Assembly: GCA_934444765.1 (NCBI GenBank)
Contig: CAKSDC010000001.1
Location: forward strand, 186,001-250,000
Source: an uncultured Oscillospiraceae bacterium
GTDB lineage: Bacteria; Bacillota; Clostridia; Oscillospirales; Ruminococcaceae
DNA: 64,000 nt
Reading direction: 5' to 3'
How positions within the stretch are numbered: position 1 is the first letter of the stretch; every line of letters begins with the position of its first letter. The notes under the pieces were generated by a model that worked only from the letters and a program-made list of their open reading frames with translations, was not told the origin of the DNA and made no database searches. A program made the translations under genes and the position numbers. Shown piece after piece: positions 26,768 through 36,197 of this stretch.

Positions 26768-27592
26768 CTAATATTCAAAGTTTAAGAATGTATTCACATA
26801 CCAATTAATAAGTTGATTACTAAACAGTATCGAAAGTGCAATACCTATAGATAGGTAAGGACCAAACGCAAACTTAGAACTACCAGTAACTTTTTTGTAT
26901 ATAATACCTACTATAGCGGCTAATATAATACCAAAAAAAGCTCCTACAACGGTAACTTTAGGACCTAATACTAATCCAGTAGCTAACATTAGTAGAGTAT
27001 CACCAAGTTCTATACCTCTAACCTTTTCGCCAGTCTTATTTTTTATATATGCACCAGAAACTTCTCCAATGATGAAGAATGGTACACTAACACACAGACC
27101 ACCAATAATTCTTTGTAGTATAGAAATATCATCTATACGTAGTATGGCACAAGGTATTGAAAGGATTGCAATACATAATAGTATGCGAAGGTCTATTTCT
27201 AAAGTATCCCAGTCCATAAAACCGACTACTATTAGTAAAGAAAATAGTATGCAAGTTATAATAGCTTTAGGGGATATTCCAAACGCTATAAAAGATATTA
27301 AGTATACTATTCCGTTAAGAGCCTCTACTATAGGGTATCGGGAAGAGATTTTTTGACCACAGTTTCTACATCTTCCTTTAAGAAACAACCAACTAAACAG
27401 TGGTATTAAGTCATAAGGTTTAATCTTTGCTCCACACGTCATACAGTGCGAAGAGTGAGATATTAAACTTTCATTGTTAGGTAGTCTAAGTATTACTACG
27501 TTCAAAAAACTACCTATACATATACCATATAAAAAAATAATAGTATAAAATATTACAAAAAACATAGGGTCAAGATATTCAAGTCCCCACAT
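26768..27592 (-). CDS. pilD: Prepilin leader peptidase/N-methyltransferase PilD
   Basis: An aspartic membrane peptidase that cleaves prepilins after Gly and methylates the new N-terminus. The N-terminal GSFLNVVILRLP motif, the zinc-binding pairs CMTC and CRNC (about residues 50-80), and the catalytic Asp residues in FMDWDTLEID and GIELGDTLLML are present among seven or eight helices. AAAGGAGG precedes the ATG. The gene is inverted relative to the pilus genes on both sides, splitting the locus into pilC-pilin and pilB-pilT units. Confidence 0.95.
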   Translation of the reverse strand: MWGLEYLDPMFFVIFYTIIFLYGICIGSFLNVVILRLPNNESLISHSSHCMTCGAKIKPYDLIPLFSWLFLKGRCRNCGQKISSRYPIVEALNGIVYLISFIAFGISPKAIITCILFSLLIVVGFMDWDTLEIDLRILLCIAILSIPCAILRIDDISILQRIIGGLCVSVPFFIIGEVSGAYIKNKTGEKVRGIELGDTLLMLATGLVLGPKVTVVGAFFGIILAAIVGIIYKKVTGSSKFAFGPYLSIGIALSILFSNQLINWYVNTFLNFEY

Positions 27593-27696
27593 GGCGAAAC
27601 GCCTCCTTTAAATAGTTAATATTATACTGTTATTTTAACACATATTAAGGGTAAAAACAACTAAAAATTATATTTTATGATGGAGGTTTTTAAAAT

Positions 27697-29382
27697 ATGA
27701 GCAGAAATAAGCCAATAGGTCAGTACTTAGTTGAACAGGGTTTAATTACTAACGAACAACTTGAAGCTGTTCTTACTAAACAAGGCGAACTTAAAGAAAA
27801 GGGAACTCCTAAGCGTTTTGGTGAAGTAATAGTTGAATTAGGTATACTAAGCGAAACTAAGTTCTCTCAAGCTTTAGCAGGCAAGATACATATTCCTTAT
27901 GTAGATTTAAGTAATCCTGATATTATTGAAGAAGAAGCAGTAGCTAAGGTTTCCGAACAGTTAGCTAAAAAGTATACCGCTATAGCTATTAGCATTCAGG
28001 GTAATAAACTTACTATAGCTACCGATGACCCTATCAACTTTGATATCATTGAAGAGATTAAGTTTGCTTGTGGTATGGACTGTCGTCCAGTATTAGCTAC
28101 TAAGTCTGCTATCAATAAGGCTATAGGTAGACACTACTCTATGCAGAATGTAGATAGCGTTATCGAAGGTGTGGACGCTTTAGCTACCAGAGAAGAAATC
28201 GATGAAGAGGCACAAGACAGAATAGAAAACGCTCCTGTAGTTAAGTTAGTAAACACTATTATAGAAAACGCTTTCCGTGCTGACGCTACCGACATACACA
28301 TTGAACCTTTTAAAACTTATACCAGAATTCGTATCCGTGTAAACGGCGACTTAAAAGAACTTATGAGCGTAGGTAGTAAGATTCATAGTGCTATGACTAC
28401 TCGTATTAAGATTATAAGCGGTATGAACATAGCCGAAAAGAGAATACCTCAGGACGGTCGTTTTACTCAAGTAGTAGACGGTACTACTATAGACGTCCGT
28501 GTATCTTCCATTCCTACAGTAAACGGCGAAAAGATAGTTATTCGTATCCTTGCTACTGGTAACTTTGCTCTAAGAAAGATTACCGACTTAGGTATGTCCG
28601 ACTACAACTATAAGATGTTTGAAGCTATGCTAAGATGCCCTCACGGAGTAATATTAGTAACTGGTCCTACTGGTTCTGGTAAGTCTACTACTCTATACGC
28701 TGCACTCGGTGAATTAGCTAAACCAGAGGTAAACGTTATTACCGTTGAAGACCCTGTAGAAAAAAATATCGAAGGTATTAACCAAGTACAAGTTAATGAA
28801 AAAGCTGGTATGACTTTCGCTGCCGCACTACGTTCTATCTTACGTCAGGACCCTGACATAGTAATGGTCGGTGAAATGCGTGACTCCGAAACTGCTGATA
28901 TAGCTATTAGAGCCGCTATTACAGGTCACTTAGTACTATCCACACTTCACACCAACGACGCAGCTTCTACAGTAGTACGTTTAGTCGATATGGGCGTACA
29001 ACCTTATATGGTATCCACTTCTTTAATAGGTGTAGTAGCACAAAGACTTGTTAAGGTACTATGCCCAAGATGTAGAGTACCAAGACTTTCTACACCAGAC
29101 GAAAACGACCTTATGCACATTTCACAGTCTGTAACGGTATACGATGCTAAGGGTTGTAACGAATGTGGCGGTAGCGGTTACAGAGGTAGAACTGCTATTC
29201 ACGAAATCATTCACTGTTCTGCTGACGTTTCTAAACTAATAGCTAACGGTGCAGGTAAAGACGAAATAGAAGAAGAAGCTAAAAAGAATGGTACTCGTCT
29301 ACTTAGAGATAACATTTCTGACTTAGTAATTCAAGGTGTTACTACTATGGACGAACTCGTTAGAGTTACATATTCTGTATAG
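27697..29382 (+). CDS. pilB: Pilus extension ATPase PilB
   Basis: The 561-residue hexameric ATPase drives pilus assembly. It has the N-terminal GspE/PilB domain (IGQYLVEQGLIT...), the Walker A motif GPTGSGKSTT at about residues 326-335, the Asp and His boxes (VEDPVE, STLHTNDAAST), Walker B (DPDIVMVGEMRD) and a four-Cys zinc site (CPRC near 456, CNEC near 487), which distinguishes PilB from PilT. GGAGG precedes the ATG. It is transcribed divergently from pilD and together with pilT. Confidence 0.97.
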   Translation: MSRNKPIGQYLVEQGLITNEQLEAVLTKQGELKEKGTPKRFGEVIVELGILSETKFSQALAGKIHIPYVDLSNPDIIEEEAVAKVSEQLAKKYTAIAISIQGNKLTIATDDPINFDIIEEIKFACGMDCRPVLATKSAINKAIGRHYSMQNVDSVIEGVDALATREEIDEEAQDRIENAPVVKLVNTIIENAFRADATDIHIEPFKTYTRIRIRVNGDLKELMSVGSKIHSAMTTRIKIISGMNIAEKRIPQDGRFTQVVDGTTIDVRVSSIPTVNGEKIVIRILATGNFALRKITDLGMSDYNYKMFEAMLRCPHGVILVTGPTGSGKSTTLYAALGELAKPEVNVITVEDPVEKNIEGINQVQVNEKAGMTFAAALRSILRQDPDIVMVGEMRDSETADIAIRAAITGHLVLSTLHTNDAASTVVRLVDMGVQPYMVSTSLIGVVAQRLVKVLCPRCRVPRLSTPDENDLMHISQSVTVYDAKGCNECGGSGYRGRTAIHEIIHCSADVSKLIANGAGKDEIEEEAKKNGTRLLRDNISDLVIQGVTTMDELVRVTYSV

Positions 29383-29424
29383 TATCACTATATATTATAT
29401 ACTATTAATGGAGGTTTTTTAATA

Positions 29425-30495
29425 ATGGATATTGATATTGATAGAGTTCTTGATGAGGTTAGAGTATTAGGCTGTTCGGACTTACACTTTACTAATGCTA
29501 TTCAACCTATAGTTAGACTAAACGGTTCTTTAAGAAAGTTAGGCTCTTATCCTGTAATGGACGAAGATACTATAGTAGATATAGTAGGACAAATAATACC
29601 AGATGAGCTAAAACTTCAGTTTAGACAACACATAGACACCGACTTTTCTTACACTACTAAAAGAGGTTATCGTCACCGTGTAAACGTATATAGACAAAGA
29701 TATCATACTGCTATAGCTATTCGTTTACTTAGAAATGATATTCCTACTCTTGAAGATTTAGGACTTCCTGACGTTATGGCTGACTTTGCTATGCGTCCAA
29801 GAGGCTTAGTATTAGTAACTGGTCCTACTGGTTCTGGTAAGTCTACTACTCTTGCTGCTATGATAGACTATGTTAATACTAACCGTTCAGCACACGTTAT
29901 AACTGTAGAAGACCCTATAGAATACGTTCATGAACACAAAAGATGTATGGTAAACCAAAGAGAAGTTGGTCCAGACGTTCCTGACTTTGCCGCCGCTTTA
30001 CGTGCTGCACTTCGTGAAGACCCAGACGTTATTCTTGTAGGTGAAATGCGTGACTTTGAAACTATCTCCGCAGCAGTAACCGCAGCCGAAACTGGACACT
30101 TAGTATTCTCCACATTACATACTACCAGTGCTTCGGATACCATTAACCGTATCATAGACGTATACCCAGAACATCAACAGGTACAAATTAGAACTCAGTT
30201 AGCTAACGTATTAGTAGGTATAATCTCTCAGACACTATTACCACGTTGTGACGGTAGCGGTCGTATAGCTGCCCTTGAAGTTCTTAACGTTACCGACGCT
30301 ATTTCAGCTATGATTAGAGATAACAAGGTACACCTTATACAGTCTTCTATCCAAACTGGTAAGCAGTTCGGTATGATGTGCTTAGACCAAGAGTTAGCAA
30401 GAATGGCTAAACAAGGTATAGTACACGAAGCTGACGCTCTTGACCGTTGTCACGATAAGCAAGAGTTCTACCGTTTCTTTAATGCTTTAGACTAA
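29425..30495 (+). CDS. pilT: Pilus retraction ATPase PilT
   Basis: PilT depolymerises the pilus and powers twitching. The 356-residue length, N-terminal SDLHFT motif, Walker A GPTGSGKSTT at residue 133 onwards, VEDPIEYVHEH, Walker B DPDVILVGEMRD and STLHTTSASDT are typical, and the zinc site of PilB is absent. Presence of pilT implies dynamic, retractable pili rather than a simple secretion pseudopilus. It starts 42 bases after pilB behind GGAGG. Confidence 0.96.
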   Translation: MDIDIDRVLDEVRVLGCSDLHFTNAIQPIVRLNGSLRKLGSYPVMDEDTIVDIVGQIIPDELKLQFRQHIDTDFSYTTKRGYRHRVNVYRQRYHTAIAIRLLRNDIPTLEDLGLPDVMADFAMRPRGLVLVTGPTGSGKSTTLAAMIDYVNTNRSAHVITVEDPIEYVHEHKRCMVNQREVGPDVPDFAAALRAALREDPDVILVGEMRDFETISAAVTAAETGHLVFSTLHTTSASDTINRIIDVYPEHQQVQIRTQLANVLVGIISQTLLPRCDGSGRIAALEVLNVTDAISAMIRDNKVHLIQSSIQTGKQFGMMCLDQELARMAKQGIVHEADALDRCHDKQEFYRFFNALD

Positions 30496-30518
30496 TATAA
30501 TAGATTAGTATATTAATA

Positions 30519-30545
30519 ATATCCTCTGCATTTAGTAGAGGGTAT
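30519..30545 (+). terminator. Weak hairpin after pilT
   Basis: ATATCCTCT and AGAGGGTAT pair with one wobble. The following sequence is TATACTATAC without a proper T-tract, so readthrough into the GH5 gene is possible. Confidence 0.45.
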
Positions 30546-30588
30546 TATACTATACACATAAAAGTTCAATAATAGGGGAGGTTAAACT

Positions 30589-31947
30589 ATGACTTTAAAT
30601 AGTTTAAAAAAGTCTGTACTTTCGATGTGCCTATCTATAGCGTTCGTGGGTTCTGTAGGATATGTTCCTGTAGTAGCTAACGCTGACGTTGTAGAAACTC
30701 CTGCACAACGAATAATAGACGATATGGGAATAGGTATCAACTTAGGAAACACTCTTGACGCTTATGGCGATTGGATAGATCAGTACGGTGACGGAACTCC
30801 TAACGCATATGAAACCGCTTGGGGTAATCCTACTACCACTCAAGAGATTATTCAAGGCTATGCTGATGAAGGCTTTGGAACTCTTAGAATACCTGTGGCA
30901 TGGTCAAATATGATGGAAGACGACGGTACTTATACTATCAATAGCGACTACATGGACAGAGTTACTCAAGTAGTAGATTGGGCTATGGATACTGGTATGT
31001 ACGTAATAATAAACATTCATAACGACGGCGGTTGGATAGATGACCTTCCTAACGACCACGCTATATTGAAAAGATATCAAACTATGTGGGAACAGATTTC
31101 CGACCACTTTAAAGACTACAACGACCATTTAATATTCGAGTCCCAAAATGAAGAGCTTGGTTGGAGTTCTTTATGGAACAGGTGGAGCGGTACTGATGAC
31201 GGAAAAGCACAGTCTTATAGCTTAGTTAATGAGGTAAATCAAACCTTCGTGGATATAATACGTTCTTCTGGTGGTAATAATGACGATAGACTACTATTAA
31301 TATCTGGATATAATACCGATGTTGAACTTACTTGTGACCCACTATTCCAAATGCCAGAAGATATCGCTAATATGTGTGCGGTATCGGTACACTATTACAC
31401 TCCATTTGACTTTGCAGGTCTTGAAGAAGATGCCGATTGGGCAAAAGCACGTTCTACTTGGGGTACACATGAAGACTTTAAAGAACTTACTAATAATATG
31501 GACTTAATGAAGTCTACTTTTGTAGATATCGGTATACCTGTAATCATTGGTGAGTATGGTTGTCCTGAAAACAATAAGGAACTATCTTCAGTTAGACTTT
31601 TTTTATCTTCTGTATGTGAGTTCGCACGTGAAAGGGATATGTGTCCAGTACTATGGGACGGAAACAATCACCACTATGACAGAACTACCTATACTATGAA
31701 AGATACTGTACTTAAAGACTCCTTACTTGCTATAAGAGATAAGTATAGTAAAACTTCTGAAGTATCCAAAGGTGATATCAACTTAGACGGAAAGTTTAAT
31801 ACTATGGATATCTTAGTTATGAAGAAACATCTATTGGGAATAGAAACTCTTTCAGATGAACAGAAAACCAGTGCAGACTATAATTTGGACGGTAAGATTG
31901 ACGTTTTAGACTTATGTTTGATGAAGCGTCAACTATTAAATGCATAG
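30589..31947 (+). CDS. GH5 endoglucanase-type enzyme with type I dockerin
   Basis: A 452-residue secreted enzyme: signal peptide (residues 1-32), GH5 catalytic domain opening with GIGINLGNTLDA, the proton donor Glu about 188 in FESQNEELG and nucleophile Glu about 322 in VIIGEYG. The C-terminus (about residues 395-452) is a type I dockerin with two calcium-binding repeats (DINLDGKFN and DYNLDGKID), which would plug into a cohesin scaffoldin. Likely substrates are beta-1,4-glucans or xyloglucan; the subfamily is not certain. It sits 93 bases after pilT, linking adhesion and fibre degradation genes. It also holds the only GATC I found in the window (30778). Confidence 0.93.
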   Translation: MTLNSLKKSVLSMCLSIAFVGSVGYVPVVANADVVETPAQRIIDDMGIGINLGNTLDAYGDWIDQYGDGTPNAYETAWGNPTTTQEIIQGYADEGFGTLRIPVAWSNMMEDDGTYTINSDYMDRVTQVVDWAMDTGMYVIINIHNDGGWIDDLPNDHAILKRYQTMWEQISDHFKDYNDHLIFESQNEELGWSSLWNRWSGTDDGKAQSYSLVNEVNQTFVDIIRSSGGNNDDRLLLISGYNTDVELTCDPLFQMPEDIANMCAVSVHYYTPFDFAGLEEDADWAKARSTWGTHEDFKELTNNMDLMKSTFVDIGIPVIIGEYGCPENNKELSSVRLFLSSVCEFARERDMCPVLWDGNNHHYDRTTYTMKDTVLKDSLLAIRDKYSKTSEVSKGDINLDGKFNTMDILVMKKHLLGIETLSDEQKTSADYNLDGKIDVLDLCLMKRQLLNA

Positions 31948-31950
31948 TAA

Positions 31951-31984
31951 AAATTCCCCTTATGATGAGTAAGGGAAATTTTTT
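31951..31984. terminator. Bidirectional terminator after GH5
   Basis: AAATTCCCCTTA and TAAGGGAAATTT form a 12-bp stem with one mismatch. T6 follows on the plus strand and a T5 tract on the minus strand, serving two convergent genes. Confidence 0.88.
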
Positions 31985-31987
31985 AAT

Positions 31988-32773
31988 CTACTTATCTTTT
32001 TTACTATTAATACTTTCGTCCAATTTTTCGTGAAGTTCTTCTATGGTGTTGCCCATAAATGCTGACTGTAATTCAAGATACTTTTTAAGGTGTTCCGAAA
32101 GAGAACGTTCCGACTTAAACGCTAACATAAAGTGACTTTTTTCTTTTCGTTCTTCTCGGTTTAGACGGATAGTCCTTTTTAGTTCTTGATACTTTACTAC
32201 TATATCGTTATCCACTGCAAACTGTTTAACCTTAGCCAGTATCTGCATGGAGTAGAATATATCTATAGTGAATATGCCGTAAAAGTATCCTATTACGAAC
32301 GAAAAAGTTAGATGTTCAGCCAACCAGTATATTGAGTTCAATATATGTGGATGTATTAAAAAATAGTATATAGCACTTAGTACAGCCCAATAGAAAGAAA
32401 ATCTTGGACATATTATTCCTTGAACGTTGCCCCATTCTTTAGAGTAGTCCCAAAGTTTAACCTTCATACCCTTTATGAATATTATACCTGCTATGTATTC
32501 TATTATGGTCATAACTAAAGCCATGAGTATGAATAGTGCTATCTGTTGAGTTATGAGATTACTTATAAAAGATACGTCTATCTTAGATAGCAAATACATT
32601 GCGGATAGTCCAAAACCATACAATGGCAAGTATGGACCTACTAAAAATCCTGGATTAATCCACTTTCTTTCAAGGTTAGCCTTAGAGATAAACCTTCTAT
32701 AGAATAGTTCTATAACCCAACCTATCATACTACCCATAAAGAATAGAAAAGCTAATACTAAAAAGTCGTTCAT
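31988..32773 (-). CDS. Putative ABC-transporter permease, CmpB family membrane protein
   Basis: A 261-residue membrane protein of the family annotated as type IV ABC permease (CmpB, formerly DUF1113). The signature GSMIGWVIELFYRRF, followed by WINPGFLVGPYLPLYGFG, is characteristic, with five or six helices and a basic cytoplasmic tail. No ABC ATPase is nearby, so transport is not established. The ATG at 32773 follows AGAGG; it lies within the region just past the gpsA stop (32785), so it is probably the last gene of the der-plsY-gpsA operon. Confidence 0.88.
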   Translation of the reverse strand: MNDFLVLAFLFFMGSMIGWVIELFYRRFISKANLERKWINPGFLVGPYLPLYGFGLSAMYLLSKIDVSFISNLITQQIALFILMALVMTIIEYIAGIIFIKGMKVKLWDYSKEWGNVQGIICPRFSFYWAVLSAIYYFLIHPHILNSIYWLAEHLTFSFVIGYFYGIFTIDIFYSMQILAKVKQFAVDNDIVVKYQELKRTIRLNREERKEKSHFMLAFKSERSLSEHLKKYLELQSAFMGNTIEELHEKLDESINSKKDK

Positions 32774-32784
32774 GATATAGCCTC

Positions 32785-33789
32785 TTATATCCAAAGAATG
32801 TCTTCTTTTTCGTGACGCTTAGGTCTTGACATTAGGTTGTGTAGCGAATGTTTTACGTCGTCGCCCTCGAATAGTACTTTGTGTAACTGTTCAGTAATAG
32901 GCATAGATACGTTCATCTGTTGAGCTATTTCCCAAGCTACCTTGCAACATTCATAACCTTCTACAGTGCCTACTTTTTTAACTGCTTCTTTAGGAGGTAC
33001 ACCTTGACCGATTAATATACCTGCACGTCTGTTTCGACTGTGCATACTGGTACAAGTTACTATTAAATCGCCTATGCCAGTAAGTCCAGAGAAAGTATCT
33101 ACGTTAGCACCTAAAGCTACACCAAGTCTTACTATTTCACAGATGCCTCTTGTCATTAGTGCGGCTTTGGTGTTGTCGCCAAAACCGAGACCGTCAGAGA
33201 TGCCAGCACATAGAGCGATAATGTTCTTTAAAGAGCCACCGAGTTCACAACCGATAATGTCGGTACTTACGTATATTCTAAATAGTGGATTGCTTAGTAC
33301 TTCTTGAACGTATTCGGCGTAGCGTACGTCGTTAGATGCCACCGCTACAGTAGTAGGAATATCTCTCGCAACTTCTTCAGCGTGAGAAGGTCCTGATAGT
33401 ACTACTATATTAGCATTAGGAAGTTCCTGTTGTAATACCACGCTTAGACGTAAATGAGTACCGTCTTCTAAGCCTTTGCCAGTGTTCACTACTACCATAT
33501 CTTTAGTGATGTAAGGAGTTACCTGTTTAGCTACATTACGTACAAACGCTGACGGAATACCAAATATTACTATGTCGCTACCGTTGATACAGTCTAAACT
33601 GTTAGTCAGTAGTATGTTTTCAGGAATTTTAACGTTAGGAAGTTTAGTCTTGTGTTCGTGGTCTGCTTTTAGAGTGTCTATTTCGTCCTTGAATGTCGAC
33701 CATACAGATACTTGATGTCCATTCTTGCTACACATTATAGCTAAACTTAGACCAAATCCCCCAGAACCTAATACGGTAATCTTTGCCAT
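32785..33789 (-). CDS. gpsA: Glycerol-3-phosphate dehydrogenase, NAD(P)+
   Basis: GpsA reduces dihydroxyacetone phosphate to sn-glycerol-3-phosphate, the backbone of phospholipids. The Rossmann motif VLGSGGFGLSLA, the catalytic Lys region (GGSLKNIIAL) and GDNTKAALMTRG are conserved; length is 334 residues. Its product is the substrate of PlsY encoded directly upstream, five bases away, and PlsX at 55293 supplies the other substrate. This is a classical membrane-lipid gene pair. Confidence 0.97.
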   Translation of the reverse strand: MAKITVLGSGGFGLSLAIMCSKNGHQVSVWSTFKDEIDTLKADHEHKTKLPNVKIPENILLTNSLDCINGSDIVIFGIPSAFVRNVAKQVTPYITKDMVVVNTGKGLEDGTHLRLSVVLQQELPNANIVVLSGPSHAEEVARDIPTTVAVASNDVRYAEYVQEVLSNPLFRIYVSTDIIGCELGGSLKNIIALCAGISDGLGFGDNTKAALMTRGICEIVRLGVALGANVDTFSGLTGIGDLIVTCTSMHSRNRRAGILIGQGVPPKEAVKKVGTVEGYECCKVAWEIAQQMNVSMPITEQLHKVLFEGDDVKHSLHNLMSRPKRHEKEDILWI

Positions 33790-33794
33790 TATAG

Positions 33795-34511
33795 TTAAGC
33801 CCCTTTCTTTTTAATATGAAATTTGTTTTCCGTTCCGTTTTTAAGACGTTCTATATTAGTTTTGTGCATATATATTAGTAGTATGCCAGTACCTAAAGTT
33901 AAGATGGCATCTACTATGGCTTCTTGAGTAGTAAAACTACTTCTTAATAACTGACTTACTAAGGTAATTATAGGATACGCTATAGCTGAAGAGATACTTC
34001 CTACGGATATGTACTTACTAATGGCTACTACCAATATGAAGAATGGTATCACTATACAGAATGTTATAGGGTCTATTACTAACAGTATAGAAGAAGCTAC
34101 TAATACTCCTTTACCGCCTTTAAATCCGTAGTATATAGGAAAGATGTGTCCTATTATGGCAAAAAATCCTGCAATGTATCCAACGAATATGGTATTGTGA
34201 CCATTCGCCATAGGTTGCCAGTTCTGACCGAATAGACTCATAAAGTCAGTAAAGCCAGTATTGAAAGCGTTGAAGACCATTCTACTTAATACTACTGCCA
34301 CTATGCCTTTAGCTAAGTCTCCAATTAGGGTGAATAGTGCAGGTACAGCACCATAACACCTATAAGTGTTGGTTAGACCTGCATTTTTACTACCCTTAGT
34401 TCTAACGTCCTCATGTTTTAGTAGCTTAACTACTATTATAGCAGAGTTACAACTACCTAACAGATATGATATTATCGCACTAATTAATAGTGCTAATATA
34501 AAGTTGCTCAT
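33795..34511 (-). CDS. plsY: Acyl-phosphate:glycerol-3-phosphate acyltransferase PlsY
   Basis: PlsY transfers an acyl group from acyl-phosphate (made by PlsX) to glycerol-3-phosphate in the membrane. The loop motifs YLLGSCNSAIIVVK, RTKGSKNAGLTNTYR and FKGGKGVLVASS are diagnostic. At about 238 residues it is longer than the usual 200, owing to extra sequence in the middle (around QNWQPMANGHNTI). I place the start at the ATG at 34511, with AGGTGA about twelve bases before; a GTG at 34526 is possible. It follows der closely and precedes gpsA. Confidence 0.96.
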   Translation of the reverse strand: MSNFILALLISAIISYLLGSCNSAIIVVKLLKHEDVRTKGSKNAGLTNTYRCYGAVPALFTLIGDLAKGIVAVVLSRMVFNAFNTGFTDFMSLFGQNWQPMANGHNTIFVGYIAGFFAIIGHIFPIYYGFKGGKGVLVASSILLVIDPITFCIVIPFFILVVAISKYISVGSISSAIAYPIITLVSQLLRSSFTTQEAIVDAILTLGTGILLIYMHKTNIERLKNGTENKFHIKKKGA

Positions 34512-34530
34512 GTTGAAAGTGTTCACCTAC

Positions 34531-35862
34531 TTACTTAACGTCTTTACTGTCACGTTCTCTAACTATAAACTTTATAGGAGTGTTGTCTAAACTGAACGCT
34601 ATTCTAATTTGATTTTCTAAGTATCTTCTATAGGAGAAGTGGAATAAGTCCATCTTATTTACAAAGATTACAAAAGTAGGTGGATTAGTAGAGGCTTGAG
34701 TTATATAGTATATCTTTAAACGTTTGCCCTTATCGGAAGGTGGTTGAACTCTGGTAGTAGCATATGCTAATACGTCGTTTAACATACCAGTAGTAATTCT
34801 AATAGAGTGCTGTTCGTGTACATGGTTTATCATATCGTATAGTTTTTCTACACGCTGACCAGTCTTAGCGGATATGAATATAAATGGTACATAGGACATA
34901 AAGCTAAAATCGTTTTTTAGTTTAGTTAGAAATTCGTCCATAGTTTTGTCGTCTTTTTCGATTAAGTCCCACTTATTGACTGCTACTATAGAGGCTTTGC
35001 CTTGTTGGTGAGCATAACCAGCTACTTTGCTATCCTGTTCTGTGAAGCCTGTTTCAGCATCGAGCATAATTACGCATACGTCGGCTCTGTCTACAGCCAT
35101 GTAAGCTCTTAATACGCTATAGTGTTCTATCTTTTCGTTTACTTTGGACTTTTTTCTAATACCTGCTGTATCTATGATTACGTACTTACCGTGAGAGTTT
35201 TCTATTACGGTATCTGTAGCGTCACGAGTAGTACCTGCTATATCGGAAACGATAGTTCTATCTTCGCCAGACATTTTGTTTACTAAGGAAGACTTACCGG
35301 CGTTAGGTTTTCCTATTACTGCTACTTTGATATATTCATCGGAATAGTCTTCGTGAGTACCTTCTGGAAGTAGTTTAATAACTTCGTCTAACATATCGCC
35401 CGTGCCGTGACCGTGTACGGAAGATACTGGAAAAGGTTCGCCTAAACCGAGGTTATAAAATTCGTATACTTCCATAGGAACTTCGCCCACGCTATCGCAC
35501 TTATTAACACATAGGACTATAGGTTTACCGCTTTTTTGAAGCATTTCGGCTACGTCGTAATCGTTAGCAGTAACGCCACACTTAACGTCGGTTACTAATA
35601 TTATAACGTCTGCTTTATCTATAGCCAGTTGGGCTTGTCTACGCATTTGAGATAGTATGATGTCATCGGACTTAGGCTCTATACCGCCAGTATCCACCAA
35701 CATAAATTCATGGTTTAGCCACTCACACTTAGAGTATATTCTATCACGAGTAACACCGGGGGTATCTTCTACTATAGATAGTCGTTGACCTATTAGCTTA
35801 TTAAACAGAGTGGACTTACCTACATTAGGTCTTCCTACTACTGCAACTATTGGTAATGCCAT
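34531..35862 (-). CDS. der: Ribosome assembly GTPase Der (EngA)
   Basis: Der is a double GTPase needed for 50S maturation. Two G domains are visible: GRPNVGKSTLFNKL with DTPG near the N-terminus and GKPNAGKSSLVNKM with DIAGTTRDA in the middle, each followed by DTGG / DTAG and NKCD / NKWD. The KH-like domain follows, ending in VRERDSKD. The length of 443 residues is normal. GGAGG-rich sequence precedes the ATG. It heads the minus-strand unit der-plsY-gpsA-CmpB. Confidence 0.97.
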   Translation of the reverse strand: MALPIVAVVGRPNVGKSTLFNKLIGQRLSIVEDTPGVTRDRIYSKCEWLNHEFMLVDTGGIEPKSDDIILSQMRRQAQLAIDKADVIILVTDVKCGVTANDYDVAEMLQKSGKPIVLCVNKCDSVGEVPMEVYEFYNLGLGEPFPVSSVHGHGTGDMLDEVIKLLPEGTHEDYSDEYIKVAVIGKPNAGKSSLVNKMSGEDRTIVSDIAGTTRDATDTVIENSHGKYVIIDTAGIRKKSKVNEKIEHYSVLRAYMAVDRADVCVIMLDAETGFTEQDSKVAGYAHQQGKASIVAVNKWDLIEKDDKTMDEFLTKLKNDFSFMSYVPFIFISAKTGQRVEKLYDMINHVHEQHSIRITTGMLNDVLAYATTRVQPPSDKGKRLKIYYITQASTNPPTFVIFVNKMDLFHFSYRRYLENQIRIAFSLDNTPIKFIVRERDSKDVK

Positions 35863-35900
35863 AAAAATATTACCTCCTTTAAAAGATTATATAAGCGTTT

Positions 35901-35936
35901 AAAAATAAAGAGGAAGATTGTACATAAATCCTCCTC
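35901..35936 (-). terminator. Terminator of yceD-rpmF
   Basis: GAGGAGGATT and AATCTTCCTC (minus strand) form a stem with one wobble, followed by TTTATTTTT. Confidence 0.82.
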
Positions 35937-35970
35937 CAATTTCTGTTTTTACTGTATGCACAGTACAAAC

Positions 35971-36153
35971 TTACGCTTCTTTCTTAATAACTTCAACGCC
36001 CTTATAAAAACCACAGTTTTTACATACACGGTGAGGAACAGTAAGTTCACCACAGTTAGAGCATTTACTAAATGCAGGGGCATCTAATTTCCAAACGTTA
36101 GAACGTCTTTTATCACGTCTTGCCTTAGAAGTTTTTCTCTTTGGTACAGCCAT
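35971..36153 (-). CDS. rpmF: 50S ribosomal protein L32
   Basis: The 60-residue basic protein begins AVPKRKTSKARRDKRRS and ends with a zinc ribbon (CSNCG...CKNCG), the standard zinc-binding form of L32. I chose the ATG at 36153, preceded by GGAGGTGCC; an upstream in-frame ATG overlaps that site. It is co-transcribed with yceD, as in most bacteria, and followed by the terminator at 35901. Confidence 0.97.
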   Translation of the reverse strand: MAVPKRKTSKARRDKRRSNVWKLDAPAFSKCSNCGELTVPHRVCKNCGFYKGVEVIKKEA

Positions 36154-36197
36154 TTTTGGCACCTCCTTATTATACGTCTATATATAGACCATTATAG

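Noticed and set aside
26895..27356. Plus-strand open frame of about 153 codons
   Set aside because: It is antisense to pilD, rich in Pro and Ser from the reverse complement of membrane helices, with no ribosome binding site.
30589..31947. GH5 inactive because the Asn-Glu-Pro motif reads Asn-Glu-Glu
   Set aside because: The catalytic Glu and its Asn are kept; the residue after Glu varies among GH5 subfamilies.
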